Source: an uncultured Alphaproteobacteria bacterium (GTDB lineage Bacteria; Pseudomonadota; Alphaproteobacteria; RF32; CAG-239). Taken from it: a stretch of DNA of 49,798 nucleotides. Positions 27,010 through 36,826 of the stretch are shown here, one piece after another (positions within the stretch are counted from its first letter, which is position 1; every line of letters begins with the position of its first letter). The translations under genes were made by a program, and so were the position numbers. The stretch spans positions 1 through 49,798 of the forward strand of contig CAMVHF010000004.1 in the NCBI GenBank assembly GCA_947167235.1. Reading direction: 5' to 3'. The notes beneath the pieces are model-generated. The model saw only the letters and a program-made list of their open reading frames with translations. It was not told the origin of the DNA and searched no databases.

Positions 27010-28086
27010 TTAAGCTTTTACTCCGCCGGCACCCGGTGCTTTGGGTGCGTTTTCATCCAGCGGCCAACGCGGACGCGGTTTGAAGTCAAGCGGGCTTGTA
27101 AATCCTTTACGGAAGCGCTCCAAGCCGGCCCAAGCCACCATAACGCCGTTATCGGTGCAAAAACGAATCGGTGGGGCGGCAAAGTCTAAATCATAACGTG
27201 CGGCCAAATTTTTTAAGGCCGAACGCAGATAGGTGTTGGCGGCAACACCGCCGGAAACAACCAAATCTTGCCCGTCAGGATAGTTTTCTTTGAAATATTT
27301 AATGGCTTTTTCGAGTTTGCGAACCAGACAGTCGGTTGCCGTCATCTGAAAACAGGCGCATACGTCGGCAACATCCTGTTTAGGCAAAATGGCATGTTCG
27401 ATTGATCCGTCCGGTGAGTATGATTCGATAATTTTTCTTACAGCGGTTTTCAAACCGGAAAATGATAAATTGCAATCACCGGAACCGATTAACGGCCGCG
27501 GTAATGTAAAGCGCGAATCGTCACCGGTGGCGGCTAATTTTTCGATCATCGGACCGCCCGGATAACCTAAGTTGAGCATTTTGGCGACTTTATCAAAAGC
27601 TTCACCGGCAGCATCATCAATGGTTGTACCCAAGCGTTCGTATTCGCCGACATCTTTAACGACCAAAATCTGACAATGACCGCCGGATACCAAGAGCAAT
27701 AAATACGGAAAACGGACATCGCTGGCAATGCGTGCGCATAAGGCATGTGCCTCCAAGTGATTCACTGCGACAAACGGCTTGTTTAAGGCTAAGGCCAGAG
27801 CCTTCGCCGTCATAACGCCGACAACCACGCCGCCGATTAATCCCGGTCCGGCCGAAGCGGCTATGGCATCGACGTCTTTTAAGTCGATACGGGCACGTTG
27901 CATGCAGACCGATATAATTTCATCAACATGTTCCAAATGGGCGCGGGCAGCAATTTCCGGTACAACTCCGCCGTATTGCTTATGTTCTTCTTGTGATTGC
28001 AGTGCATCGCCCAAAATTTCTTTGCTGTCGGTTACAACTGCGGCACCGGTATCATCACAACTACTCTCTATTCCTAAAACAATCAT
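27010..28086 (-). CDS. tsaD: tRNA N6-adenosine threonylcarbamoyltransferase TsaD
   Basis: VLGIESSCDDTGAAVV, NHLEAHALCARI, LLLVSGGHCQI, LVVSGGVAANTYLR. Confidence 0.97.
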   Translation of the reverse strand: MIVLGIESSCDDTGAAVVTDSKEILGDALQSQEEHKQYGGVVPEIAARAHLEHVDEIISVCMQRARIDLKDVDAIAASAGPGLIGGVVVGVMTAKALALALNKPFVAVNHLEAHALCARIASDVRFPYLLLLVSGGHCQILVVKDVGEYERLGTTIDDAAGEAFDKVAKMLNLGYPGGPMIEKLAATGDDSRFTLPRPLIGSGDCNLSFSGLKTAVRKIIESYSPDGSIEHAILPKQDVADVCACFQMTATDCLVRKLEKAIKYFKENYPDGQDLVVSGGVAANTYLRSALKNLAARYDLDFAAPPIRFCTDNGVMVAWAGLERFRKGFTSPLDFKPRPRWPLDENAPKAPGAGGVKA

Positions 28087-28185
28087 TTATTTTTCCAGAT
28101 ATGTTTATTATTGTGTTTAAAATATTTTCTTTTATAAATATATGCAGTATATTCTTTAATAATGTCAAGAAAAAGGATATGTGCT

Positions 28186-29268
28186 ATGGCTAAAAATGAT
28201 AAACAAATACCGGAAAAATCTGTCGTGAAGGCAGAAAATAATGTTGAAATTAAGACCGAATCGGTTGTTGATGCTAAACACGAAAATAATAAATCCAAGG
28301 GTTCTTTTGCAAAAAAAGTTAAAGCAAAATTGATATTGTTGCTGGTTTTGCTTGGAATCGGCGGTGTCGGCTATTTGGCCGTTACCAGTTCGATGCAAAA
28401 GCATTCAGCGGCAGATAAGAATTCGGCAGCGGTGCAGGTTACATCTAATTCGGCTGAAAAACGCATAGCTCAATTAGAAACTAAAGTTGCCGAGCTTCAA
28501 GTATTGGTTAATCGCGCAGCCCAGAATCAGGGTGTTAGCGAGGATATTGTTGATAAAAAAGTAGGCCAACTGCGTTCAGAAGTTAAAATCGCGTTGGATA
28601 ACGTTATGGCACAAGCCGCCGCATCTGCAAAAGCTGCCGAAGATAAAGCAGGACAAGCTGATGCACCGCAAGTTGTCAAAACCGTTACGGAAGTAAAATT
28701 GTCGCAAGAAATGCTTCTGGCCAACGGTGCGATTATGGTGCGGGATTTAGCCGAAAAAGGCCTGCCGTTTGCTTATGAGGCCGAAGTGTTGCGCATTTTG
28801 GCTCAAGGTAATATTCCGGCCACCGAATATGCTCAGATTATTCAGCGCTACGCCGCATCGGGTGTCAAAGGCAAAAATATTTTAACGAGCGCTTTTAATC
28901 GCTTTTATGCTTCTTTGAATAACTCAAAATGCACGGATGCCGAAGTTAAGCCGGTCGAAGTCAAAGAACCGACAACATGGGATGAAAAAGCAATTGCTTG
29001 GCTTAAAAGTGCAATAATTCGCAAGAAAAAAGCGCCTATGCCGGTATTTATTCCGCAAGAGGATAAAGTTTATGAATTAGTCAACAGCGGAAATTTGGCC
29101 GAAGCGTTACGCACCATGCAGACAGATGCAAAATATGCGCAAATCGAAAGTCCGTTCTTGCAAGAATGGAAGGCACAAGTTCAAAATTATTTGATTTTCG
29201 AATCGGCGGTGTCCGGATTGATTATGAATGCGTTGGCTAACGTTCATCTTAAAGAAATGGAACACTGA
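28186..29268 (+). CDS. Membrane-anchored coiled-coil protein (mitofilin/COG4223-like)
   Basis: Single TM near the N-terminus, coiled coil, C-terminal helical region. ATG 28186 follows aaaagga; the track start is 28162. Confidence 0.6.
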   Translation: MAKNDKQIPEKSVVKAENNVEIKTESVVDAKHENNKSKGSFAKKVKAKLILLLVLLGIGGVGYLAVTSSMQKHSAADKNSAAVQVTSNSAEKRIAQLETKVAELQVLVNRAAQNQGVSEDIVDKKVGQLRSEVKIALDNVMAQAAASAKAAEDKAGQADAPQVVKTVTEVKLSQEMLLANGAIMVRDLAEKGLPFAYEAEVLRILAQGNIPATEYAQIIQRYAASGVKGKNILTSAFNRFYASLNNSKCTDAEVKPVEVKEPTTWDEKAIAWLKSAIIRKKKAPMPVFIPQEDKVYELVNSGNLAEALRTMQTDAKYAQIESPFLQEWKAQVQNYLIFESAVSGLIMNALANVHLKEMEH

Positions 29269-29279
29269 TCGGAGTAAAA

Positions 29280-30680
29280 ATGACTGAAACTGATTTACAA
29301 AAAAAATGGACTGAATTTTACGATATCGTGCCGGAACAACTTGAAAAAGTCAGACAAATAAACAGTGTGGCAACGGCATTTAATACGAATATCGATGCCG
29401 TGCTGAAAATCAGCGGTCGGCGCATTGCCGAACTGGCAGAGCTTGTCGGTTTAACGGCGGCTGATTTGGAAGGCGGAAAAACGCAAATCGAAACGGCTAA
29501 AGATGTGGTGCGCGGTATTATAAAATGTTTCAGTCAGGGAATTGCCGAAGAATGGCTGTGTGAAAAATCGGAAGTTTATCAGTGGATGCGTGATAATATC
29601 AGCTATGATCGGTTGCAAATGGGCGGTCAGGGCGGAATTGTTGCCAATGCCATGGCTGTTGTCGGGGTGCAAAAAGTGTATGCACATACCAATTCGCATC
29701 CGGCATTGCAGGCCGAACAGTTTTTGGATTTGGATAATTTGCTCGGTTTTGACGAGAATGGTCGACCGCAGAAAGCAATCCTGATTGATCGGGTAACGGA
29801 GGATCCTCTTATTCACTGGATTATCGAGTTTGATGTCGGGGATGAAACAATGGTCGGCGGGCAAAAATTCGTATGTCCGAAATCAAATCGCTTTATTGCA
29901 ACGTATGATCCGGCAAATATTGAATTTAAAATTGATGACGGTTTTGTTAATTATCTTAATAAAAACGGTTATGATTACCTGATATTATCTGGCTACCATA
30001 ACCTGACTTCCGAGCGTGACGGTGTACAAAAAGTTATTAAAAATGCCGAAATGGTCAGCAAATGGCATAAGCTTAATCCGCAGGGAATTATTCATCTGGA
30101 GTTGGCTTCAACGCAGGATAAAGCCGTACGTCAGGCGATTATCGAGCATATTGCTCCGCTGGTTGATTCTATCGGCTTGAATGAGCGGGAAGCCCTTGAT
30201 GCTTTAGAGGTTATTGATGCACAGATGTTTGCCGAAGTTCAGTCTCAAGAATTGACTTCTTCGGTATTGTTTAAGGTTTTAATGCGAATCAAGCAGGCTG
30301 TTAAAACACCGCGAATTCAATTGCACATGTTCGGTTTGTATATGACATTGCAGGATAAAGATTTTTGCATATCACCGGAAGCCAATCGCAACGGTATGAT
30401 GTTGGCGGCAACGTTGGCGGCGACAAAATGCGGTATCGGTAATTTGAATGATTATGATAATTTGCTTTGGGCTTACGGAAGCACTGTTTCCGAAAAAAGT
30501 CTGAAAGCCTTAGATACGCTTGCCGGCTCATTAAATCTGCCGGCATTGTTGACGGACGGTGTGTCGACGTATCAGAACTTTGATATTATTGCCGTACCGA
30601 CAATTCTTATAGATAAGCCGTTAACATTAGTCGGAATGGGCGATACGATTTCGTCGGTGTCGCTGATAGGGGCAAGATAA
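29280..30680 (+). CDS. ADP-dependent glucokinase/phosphofructokinase family protein
   Basis: ATAFNTNIDAVLKI, MGGQGGIVANAMAV, YDYLILSGYHNLT, DSIGLNEREALDAL, LVGMGDTISS (GxGD catalytic motif of the ADP-GK/PFK family). Confidence 0.82.
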   Translation: MTETDLQKKWTEFYDIVPEQLEKVRQINSVATAFNTNIDAVLKISGRRIAELAELVGLTAADLEGGKTQIETAKDVVRGIIKCFSQGIAEEWLCEKSEVYQWMRDNISYDRLQMGGQGGIVANAMAVVGVQKVYAHTNSHPALQAEQFLDLDNLLGFDENGRPQKAILIDRVTEDPLIHWIIEFDVGDETMVGGQKFVCPKSNRFIATYDPANIEFKIDDGFVNYLNKNGYDYLILSGYHNLTSERDGVQKVIKNAEMVSKWHKLNPQGIIHLELASTQDKAVRQAIIEHIAPLVDSIGLNEREALDALEVIDAQMFAEVQSQELTSSVLFKVLMRIKQAVKTPRIQLHMFGLYMTLQDKDFCISPEANRNGMMLAATLAATKCGIGNLNDYDNLLWAYGSTVSEKSLKALDTLAGSLNLPALLTDGVSTYQNFDIIAVPTILIDKPLTLVGMGDTISSVSLIGAR

Positions 30681-30693
30681 TTGTTAATTGAAT

Positions 30694-30724
30694 AAAAAGG
30701 CTTCGAGTTATCGAAGCCTTTTTT
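30694..30724. terminator. Bidirectional intrinsic terminator
   Basis: aaaaaggcttcga-gtta-tcgaagcctttttt. Confidence 0.9.
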
Positions 30725-30755
30725 GTTGTTATACAAGTAAATTCCGGAGAATTTT

Positions 30756-31106
30756 TTAGTGTCTGTGATGATGTCTGTGATGGTGATGACCTCCGTAAGT
30801 GAGTGCGCTTCCGATAACAGCACCCGTAAAACCGGCCCATAATGCGGTTGCGGTTGAATCATAGTAGTAACTGCGTGCAACAGGGCGCGGGCGTACGACA
30901 ACAACTTGTTGAGGCGGTTGTTGTACATAAACTTGCTGCGGTTGAACGTACGTTGTTTGGGTTGCAGCTACCGGCTGTTGAGCTGTGGTCTGAGTATAGA
31001 TTTCTTGTTTGACATTGTTGTTATCGTCCAAAATTATAATGCGGTCTGCGTGTGCAGTATTGCAGAATAACATTGAAACAGCGATTAAACTAAGTACTTT
31101 TTTCAT
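30756..31106 (-). CDS. Secreted Gln-rich protein with glycine-rich helix and His-rich C-terminus
   Basis: Signal peptide; TAQQPVAATQTTYVQPQQVYVQQPPQQVVVV; ALWAGFTGAVIGSALTYGGHHHHRHHHRH. Confidence 0.75.
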   Translation of the reverse strand: MKKVLSLIAVSMLFCNTAHADRIIILDDNNNVKQEIYTQTTAQQPVAATQTTYVQPQQVYVQQPPQQVVVVRPRPVARSYYYDSTATALWAGFTGAVIGSALTYGGHHHHRHHHRH

Positions 31107-31161
31107 TTCAGTATCTCCTTTGTTGTTTATAATTTATATGTAATACATTTTTGGATATAAA

Positions 31162-31207
31162 GCAATAAAAGAAATATACATTCAGGTATGTATATTTCTT
31201 TTATTGC
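31162..31207. repeat. Perfect 20-bp inverted repeat (hairpin)
   Basis: gcaataaaagaaatatacat-tcaggt-atgtatatttcttttattgc. Confidence 0.9.
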
Positions 31208-31246
31208 AAAAAGTTATGTTATTACAATATGTTATAGTGCTAAAAA

Positions 31247-31630
31247 TTAATAACTGTTTGGATATTGCGGGCCGTCAGGTTGCTCAGGCTGGCCTTCTTC
31301 TTCAGTACCTTCTTCTTCAAAATTGAAATCTCTGATGATTTCAGCCTCATAAGCATAAACAATTTCAGCTTCTTCCGGATTATCGGCATCATTCGGATTG
31401 ATTTCGCAAACGAGAAGGGTTTGTTCGTTTTCTAAATTCTTAAATACGTCGTCGCTGACTTGTTCAAGCGTCATCGCTTCGTTATCCGTGCGGAATAATT
31501 CTATAGCATGTTCTTCAGGGTCTAAGATAACTCCCGGATTTTCATGCGGCGGCGTATCACGGGCATATAAAACCAGCATGACTTCACCTAAATCGGTAAT
31601 CATAAAATCAAAAATATTTAAGTCGGCCAT
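31247..31630 (-). CDS. Acidic protein, unknown function
   Basis: MADLNIFDFMITDLGEVMLVLYARD...; Glu/Asp-rich C-terminus; ATG at 31630 after aaagggtaaag. The track start is 31663. Confidence 0.65.
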   Translation of the reverse strand: MADLNIFDFMITDLGEVMLVLYARDTPPHENPGVILDPEEHAIELFRTDNEAMTLEQVSDDVFKNLENEQTLLVCEINPNDADNPEEAEIVYAYEAEIIRDFNFEEEGTEEEGQPEQPDGPQYPNSY

Positions 31631-31709
31631 AATCTTTACCCTTTCGTTTATTGATGTTAGCATAATATTAGGATATTTTTGTTAAAATTTAAATAATAAA
31701 AGGTGAGAT

Positions 31710-32393
31710 ATGAGTAAATTTATTGATTTTATCATCAATTTATGCAAATGGCCGGTTGCAATAATTTTGCTGGTGTATTTACCGGCGCTTATACAATCGT
31801 ATCACTATTTTAATTTTCATAATGTCAAATTTTATGCCATGGCCGGCGGGGCCCTGTTTTACGGAGTGACGATATTATTTGCCGGCTATAATACCTGTGC
31901 TTTAATGCAGATAATCTCGCATGAATTGACACATACGGTATTTGCGTATCTGACTTTTCATAATGCCGGCAGAATCCGCGTTAATCCTGACGGAAGCGGC
32001 GGTTCAATGGCCTTAAAAGGAATCGGAAATTGGATGATTTCGCTGGCACCGTACTTTTTTCCGTTGTTTGCTTTTATTTATATGCTTATTCTGCCGGGGA
32101 TTTTAATAATGGCATCCGGTCATTGGTTGGTTTATTCCGTTTTGGGGTATTTTATTGCCTATTACTGGGCAACCGTTATTTCGCAAGTGCACTCGGAACA
32201 GACCGATATTATCAAAGAAGGATATGTTTTTTCCGGCATTATTATTGTCTGCTTAAATGCTTTGGTTACAGGGATTCTGTTTGCTTTTACCAATAAATCA
32301 TGGAGCGGGGTGGAACATTATCTGCAAATAGTGCAAAAATTGACGGTTAAAAATATTTTATGGGTTTTGGATTTAATTGAACATTATGTTTAA
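31710..32393 (+). CDS. Integral membrane putative metallopeptidase (M50-like HExxH)
   Basis: MQIISHELTHTVFAYLTFHNAGRIRVN within a multi-TM protein. Confidence 0.6.
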   Translation: MSKFIDFIINLCKWPVAIILLVYLPALIQSYHYFNFHNVKFYAMAGGALFYGVTILFAGYNTCALMQIISHELTHTVFAYLTFHNAGRIRVNPDGSGGSMALKGIGNWMISLAPYFFPLFAFIYMLILPGILIMASGHWLVYSVLGYFIAYYWATVISQVHSEQTDIIKEGYVFSGIIIVCLNALVTGILFAFTNKSWSGVEHYLQIVQKLTVKNILWVLDLIEHYV

Positions 32394-32400
32394 TATATGC

Positions 32401-32436
32401 AAAACCGACGACGAAGCAGCCTTCGTCGCCGGTTTA
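32401..32436. terminator. Intrinsic terminator between convergent genes
   Basis: aaaaccgacgacgaag-cagc-cttcgtcgccggttt. Confidence 0.75.
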
Positions 32437-32448
32437 CAGATTTATCTA

Positions 32449-33810
32449 TTACAGGCTTGCCAATATTTTATGACACAGGAGCGTCAGTGAATTATCGCGT
32501 GCGCCCATAATAACTATACGATCCCCTTGATGTGCATTTTCAATAATAAATTTCGCCGCCTGCTCTTTATCCGCAAAATAGTAACTGTTTTGCTTGCCGA
32601 GCGTATGTGTGTGGTTGATTAAATCTGCAGAAGATATATCGCGCGTTACGGTACCGCCGACAAAGAAAATTTCGGGCATAACCAAAATATCGTCTTTAGC
32701 CATATTAGCTACAAATTCTTGCATAATTTTTTTTCCGAGGGAGCGCATCGGGCCGAATCCGTGTGGTTGGAACATGATGATTAAACGGCCGTCATATTGG
32801 CGTAAGGCTGAAACAGAGGCTTTAACTTTATCCGGATTGTGGGCAAAATCATCAATAACCGTAATATTGTTTTTCGTTCCGATAACTTCCAAACGACGTT
32901 TGGTGCCGTGAAATTCTTGCAAAATTTCGGCGGCCTGTTCGATTGATACGCCGAATTCGGTGCAGGCGGCAATTGCTGACAAAGCGTTTGCAACATTGAA
33001 GGCACCGATTAAATTCAGAGTGTAGGTTTTGCCGTTCAGCGTATATTGTGTGCCGTGCGGCAAAGGTCTAATCTCGGAAGCATAAAAATCGGCCTGCGGA
33101 TTTTTCAAAGAAAAGCGTATAAGCTTTTTATGCGTGATTTTACGGCATAAATCATAATCATCATTGATGATGACACTTTGTGCCGTGCGATTGGCTAAAT
33201 TTTGGAACAGGATAACCAGTTCATCAAGAGATTTATGGTCGGCCGAGATGTTAGATATAACCGAAACATACGGATTATATAAATCAATACTGCCGTTACT
33301 TTCATCGGCTTCGACAACGCATATATCACCTTTATTGAAAATAATATTCGGGATACCGGCATCGCTTTCATAATCGCGCAGCAGTCCGCCGTTAATCATA
33401 CACGGTTTTTTACCGGCTTTATCCAAAATAAATCCGATCATTGCGGTGGTTGTGGTTTTTCCGCTGGTACCGCCGACGGCAATACCGTATTTATATTTAT
33501 GGAATGTTTCGGATAACAGTTCCGGACGTGTTTTAATTAAGATGCCTTTTTCTTTGGCGGCTTTGATATCCGGAATGGTGTCTTCAACGGCCGTAGATGC
33601 GCACAAATAATCCAAATCGCCCGTAATACCGGAACCGTCTTGAGGATACATTTTGATACCGAGTTTTTCCAAGGCATTTTTGTTTTCCAAATCACGGTTC
33701 AAATCAAAGTTGCGATCAGAACCTTGTACTTCATAGCCGGATAACTTTAAGATTTGAGCCAGAGAACTCATTCCGCTACCGGAAATTCCGCAAAAACTTA
33801 CTTTAGTCAT
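32449..33810 (-). CDS. Mur ligase family protein (MurC/Mpl-like)
   Basis: GISGSGMSSLAQIL, GGTSGKTTTTAMIG (P-loop), VVEADESNGS, IDDFAHNPDKVKAS, MFQPHGFGPM. Confidence 0.9.
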   Translation of the reverse strand: MTKVSFCGISGSGMSSLAQILKLSGYEVQGSDRNFDLNRDLENKNALEKLGIKMYPQDGSGITGDLDYLCASTAVEDTIPDIKAAKEKGILIKTRPELLSETFHKYKYGIAVGGTSGKTTTTAMIGFILDKAGKKPCMINGGLLRDYESDAGIPNIIFNKGDICVVEADESNGSIDLYNPYVSVISNISADHKSLDELVILFQNLANRTAQSVIINDDYDLCRKITHKKLIRFSLKNPQADFYASEIRPLPHGTQYTLNGKTYTLNLIGAFNVANALSAIAACTEFGVSIEQAAEILQEFHGTKRRLEVIGTKNNITVIDDFAHNPDKVKASVSALRQYDGRLIIMFQPHGFGPMRSLGKKIMQEFVANMAKDDILVMPEIFFVGGTVTRDISSADLINHTHTLGKQNSYYFADKEQAAKFIIENAHQGDRIVIMGARDNSLTLLCHKILASL

Positions 33811-33828
33811 GATGTTGAATATCCTTTT

Positions 33829-34815
33829 TTATAAATCGTTGATTAATTCGCTTAAATCTGCCTCTTTTTCCTGCTTCATAAGACTTAAATTTCTAAAATC
33901 CAAAGTAATGTAACTTTGATTGTTCTTATCGACAAAGACAGATAGGGTAACCCCGATTTTACCGTTATCAAAAACGGCATACAGTGATGCTTTGTCGTCG
34001 CGAAGTTCTTCTAAGAATGTCGGACCGCCCAAAGGATTTTCCTTTTCAATTTTAGTGATTTTTGGTTTTTTAGGATCATCGGTTTCTTCGACAATTTCTT
34101 CGGTATATTTGTAAGGCTTGAAAAACTCTTTAGCGTTGCCGTATTTCTTATCTAAGGCGGTATAGTACTTTTTATAAACTTTTAAGATTTCTTCGGCATT
34201 CGACTGATCATTTATCGGCTTACCTTGTGCATAGATGCACCACAAATGGTTCTGCGTCCCGTAAATAGCCATAATATGCTCAAAAGTATCTTGTTGTGTT
34301 TTATTTTTAAGTAAGTATACTTCCTGATAATCGGCACGTTTTGTCGGTTTCATTTCAAATTCCAAATCCCTGGTTTCTTGAGGGGAAATATCCCAGAACA
34401 GACCAAATGGTGCCGGTTCAAAATTCTTTTGAATATATTCTTTTTTTTCTCTGGCGCGTTCTTCATCGGCTTTTTTCTTATTAATTCTTTCTTCGAGTTT
34501 TTCTCGTTCTTTTTTACCTTGATCGATAATTTTTTGCTGACTGTCGCGAAGTGTCAGAATATTCGGTTTTTGCGAAAGGATATCGCGAGCTTCGTTTTTA
34601 GCCTTTTGCCCTGTTTCGACATCATCCATGTACTCATTTAAAAAATCCTTCTTTTTAGGATTTAATATATCATCGGATTTATTTCCGTCGGTTTTATTAT
34701 CTGATGTTTCATCGGCATTGTTTTCGTCAAGTCCTAAAATGTCGAATTGAGCGTAGGCAACGGAGTATAACGCTGTCGATACTGCCAAAATCGATAAAAG
34801 TTTGAATGTTTTCAT
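33829..34815 (-). CDS. Exported protein with charged coiled-coil region, unknown function
   Basis: Signal peptide, Lys/Glu-rich helix, 328 aa. Confidence 0.65.
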   Translation of the reverse strand: MKTFKLLSILAVSTALYSVAYAQFDILGLDENNADETSDNKTDGNKSDDILNPKKKDFLNEYMDDVETGQKAKNEARDILSQKPNILTLRDSQQKIIDQGKKEREKLEERINKKKADEERAREKKEYIQKNFEPAPFGLFWDISPQETRDLEFEMKPTKRADYQEVYLLKNKTQQDTFEHIMAIYGTQNHLWCIYAQGKPINDQSNAEEILKVYKKYYTALDKKYGNAKEFFKPYKYTEEIVEETDDPKKPKITKIEKENPLGGPTFLEELRDDKASLYAVFDNGKIGVTLSVFVDKNNQSYITLDFRNLSLMKQEKEADLSELINDL

Positions 34816-34926
34816 AAATTATTCCTTTGATAACCGCAAAAAAAAATTGAATACCTTATCTAACTGCGTTATTGTATTATAAAAATACAAATATTTTATT
34901 AAACATACGGCAGTTTATGATTTAAA

Positions 34927-35523
34927 ATGGAAAAAGACAATATTCAAAATATGTTGTTGCAAATCGGTCGCAAAATGGTTCGAGAAAAAGGAACCGAAGC
35001 GCTGACGGTGCGTAAATTATCCGAAGCTTCAGGTTGTTCGGTCGGGGCTATTTATAACCAATTCGCCAATATGGAAAATTTTATAGTCATTCAAAATTAT
35101 ATGACTTTGGATGAACTGACCTCCAGGTTGGAAAAAGTTAAAGAAACCGATAATACTTTCGGTGATTTGAATAAACTTTTACAGGTTTTTGTTGATTATG
35201 TTGAAAATAATAAAAATTTGTGGTTTTTGCTGTATAGTTCGCATTTGAACAGTGAACGGACTTTTTCGTATTTCTATATGAAAAAAGTTGTTCGTATTAT
35301 CAGTTTGGTTAACAACTTTTTGTATCGTGCCATGCCGGATATGGAACGCCCCGAAAGATTGGTTTCGGCGCATGTTTTATGGCTGACACTGTTCGCTTTA
35401 AGCTCCTTTTTAACGAAAGATATTTTGGATTCTTTTGCAAAAGTCAATAAAAAAACAATTTGTCAGTTGGTACTGAATACTTATTTGGCCGGGTTGACCG
35501 TGTTGGAGAACAAAAATGCTTAG
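34927..35523 (+). CDS. TetR family transcriptional regulator
   Basis: GTEALTVRKLSEASGCSVGAIYNQFANMENFIV HTH. Confidence 0.92.
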   Translation: MEKDNIQNMLLQIGRKMVREKGTEALTVRKLSEASGCSVGAIYNQFANMENFIVIQNYMTLDELTSRLEKVKETDNTFGDLNKLLQVFVDYVENNKNLWFLLYSSHLNSERTFSYFYMKKVVRIISLVNNFLYRAMPDMERPERLVSAHVLWLTLFALSSFLTKDILDSFAKVNKKTICQLVLNTYLAGLTVLENKNA

Positions 35524-36079
35524 CGAACTTTTCAAGCACTTTTCTGATTTTTTGAATTCATCGGAAGTATTGGAAGAAATTGTCTCTAATCGTTTTATTT
35601 TAATTTTGTTGGTTATTTTCTTGTCACGCTTAAAATATAAAACATACAGCAGTATGTTTTTGACGGCTCTGGTTAATATTCCGGGGACTTTTCTGCATGA
35701 AACGGCACATTTTACCGTCGGTTTTTTGCTTAATGCCCGCCCGACTTCATATACGTTGGTTCCGAAAAAGTCATTGGAGGGCGGTTATACGACAGGCAGC
35801 GTGGGGTTTAAGAATTTACGTTTTTATAACGCTCTGCCGTCGGCTATGGCGCCTCTTTTATTGCTGCCGGTCGGATATTACTTTGATCAATGGTTGTTTT
35901 CTAACTTTGATTTGAATTTCGGTAATTATATTTTTTATGTTTTGTTGCAAAGTATTATCATTGAAAATGCACTGCCTTCCTCAACGGACTTTCGTGTCGG
36001 TTTCGGGAATATCTTAGGTGTCGCATTTTATGGTGTTATATGCTTTGCGGCATTAATCGTCTGGTTGGCCGTCCGATAA
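35516..36079 (+). CDS. Integral membrane putative metallopeptidase (M50-like HExxH)
   Basis: NIPGTFLHETAHFTVGFLLNARPTSYTLVPK...GGYTTGSVGF; overlaps the TetR 3' end by 8 bp. Confidence 0.6.
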   Translation: MLSELFKHFSDFLNSSEVLEEIVSNRFILILLVIFLSRLKYKTYSSMFLTALVNIPGTFLHETAHFTVGFLLNARPTSYTLVPKKSLEGGYTTGSVGFKNLRFYNALPSAMAPLLLLPVGYYFDQWLFSNFDLNFGNYIFYVLLQSIIIENALPSSTDFRVGFGNILGVAFYGVICFAALIVWLAVR

Positions 36080-36826
36080 AACGGCTGTTTCATCGATGGT
36101 TTTATCATCGTTTTCGACTGTTTTCTCAGAGCTTTCCTCCGGAAGGTCTGCCGGTTCTTCTGTCTGAATTTCGGTTTCATCCGTTGTGCTCGGTTGTTCC
36201 GGTTGCAATGACGTATCTTCATCTTCATCAAATGAAAATTCTGTGGTCAGCAGCATTTCCGGTTCCGATACGGCCGGTTTTGTCTCTTCAGGCATTTCGG
36301 CAATAGGCTTCTGCTCATTTTCCGGCTTATTTTCTGCGATTTGTGAGCCGTTTTCGATTTGAGAATCTTTAAGAGGCGGTAGTTTTAACATCGGTATATT
36401 ATCACGTTCAGTCAGTTGTTCCTCTGTTAAAATTAAAGCTTCTTTATTTTCCTGATCAATGCATTGTAACAGCCATACGTCGTAAATCGGATGTTCTAAA
36501 GCATGAGTTGCGGGAGATGACGAAATCATCCAGCCTTTGAAAATATTTTGAGTTTCATTTTTCGGGGATGTATCGGTAATGTCGACAAAGGCGAAATTAT
36601 CCGGCGTTTCTTCGGCAGGTCTGGTCTGGCAACTGCGTACAACAATAGACAATGAGCCGAATTTAACTTCACCGTTGACAGGCACATTAATTTCACTGAC
36701 ACGACCGGTAATTTTATCCATGGCCTGCATGTGAGCCGTATTTTTATCAATATTGGCGGCTTGTGCCGAAGCAGCCAAATTTAAGCCTAACAAGAAATTA
36801 CAAATTGCCAGAGTGTTATTTTTCAT
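36053..36826 (-). CDS. DUF2155-containing exported protein with acidic tail
   Basis: AHMQAMDKITGRVSEINVPVNGEVKFGSLSIVVRSCQTRPAEETPDNFAFVDI...FKGWMISSSPATHALEHPIYDVWLLQC. Confidence 0.88.
   Translation of the reverse strand: MKNNTLAICNFLLGLNLAASAQAANIDKNTAHMQAMDKITGRVSEINVPVNGEVKFGSLSIVVRSCQTRPAEETPDNFAFVDITDTSPKNETQNIFKGWMISSSPATHALEHPIYDVWLLQCIDQENKEALILTEEQLTERDNIPMLKLPPLKDSQIENGSQIAENKPENEQKPIAEMPEETKPAVSEPEMLLTTEFSFDEDEDTSLQPEQPSTTDETEIQTEEPADLPEESSEKTVENDDKTIDETAVLSDGQPDD

Noticed and set aside
32449-33810. Mur ligase as an unusual peptidoglycan tailoring enzyme
   Set aside because: MurC/Mpl-like motifs are ordinary. Standalone location alone does not separate MurC from Mpl, and the rest of the dcw cluster is out of view.
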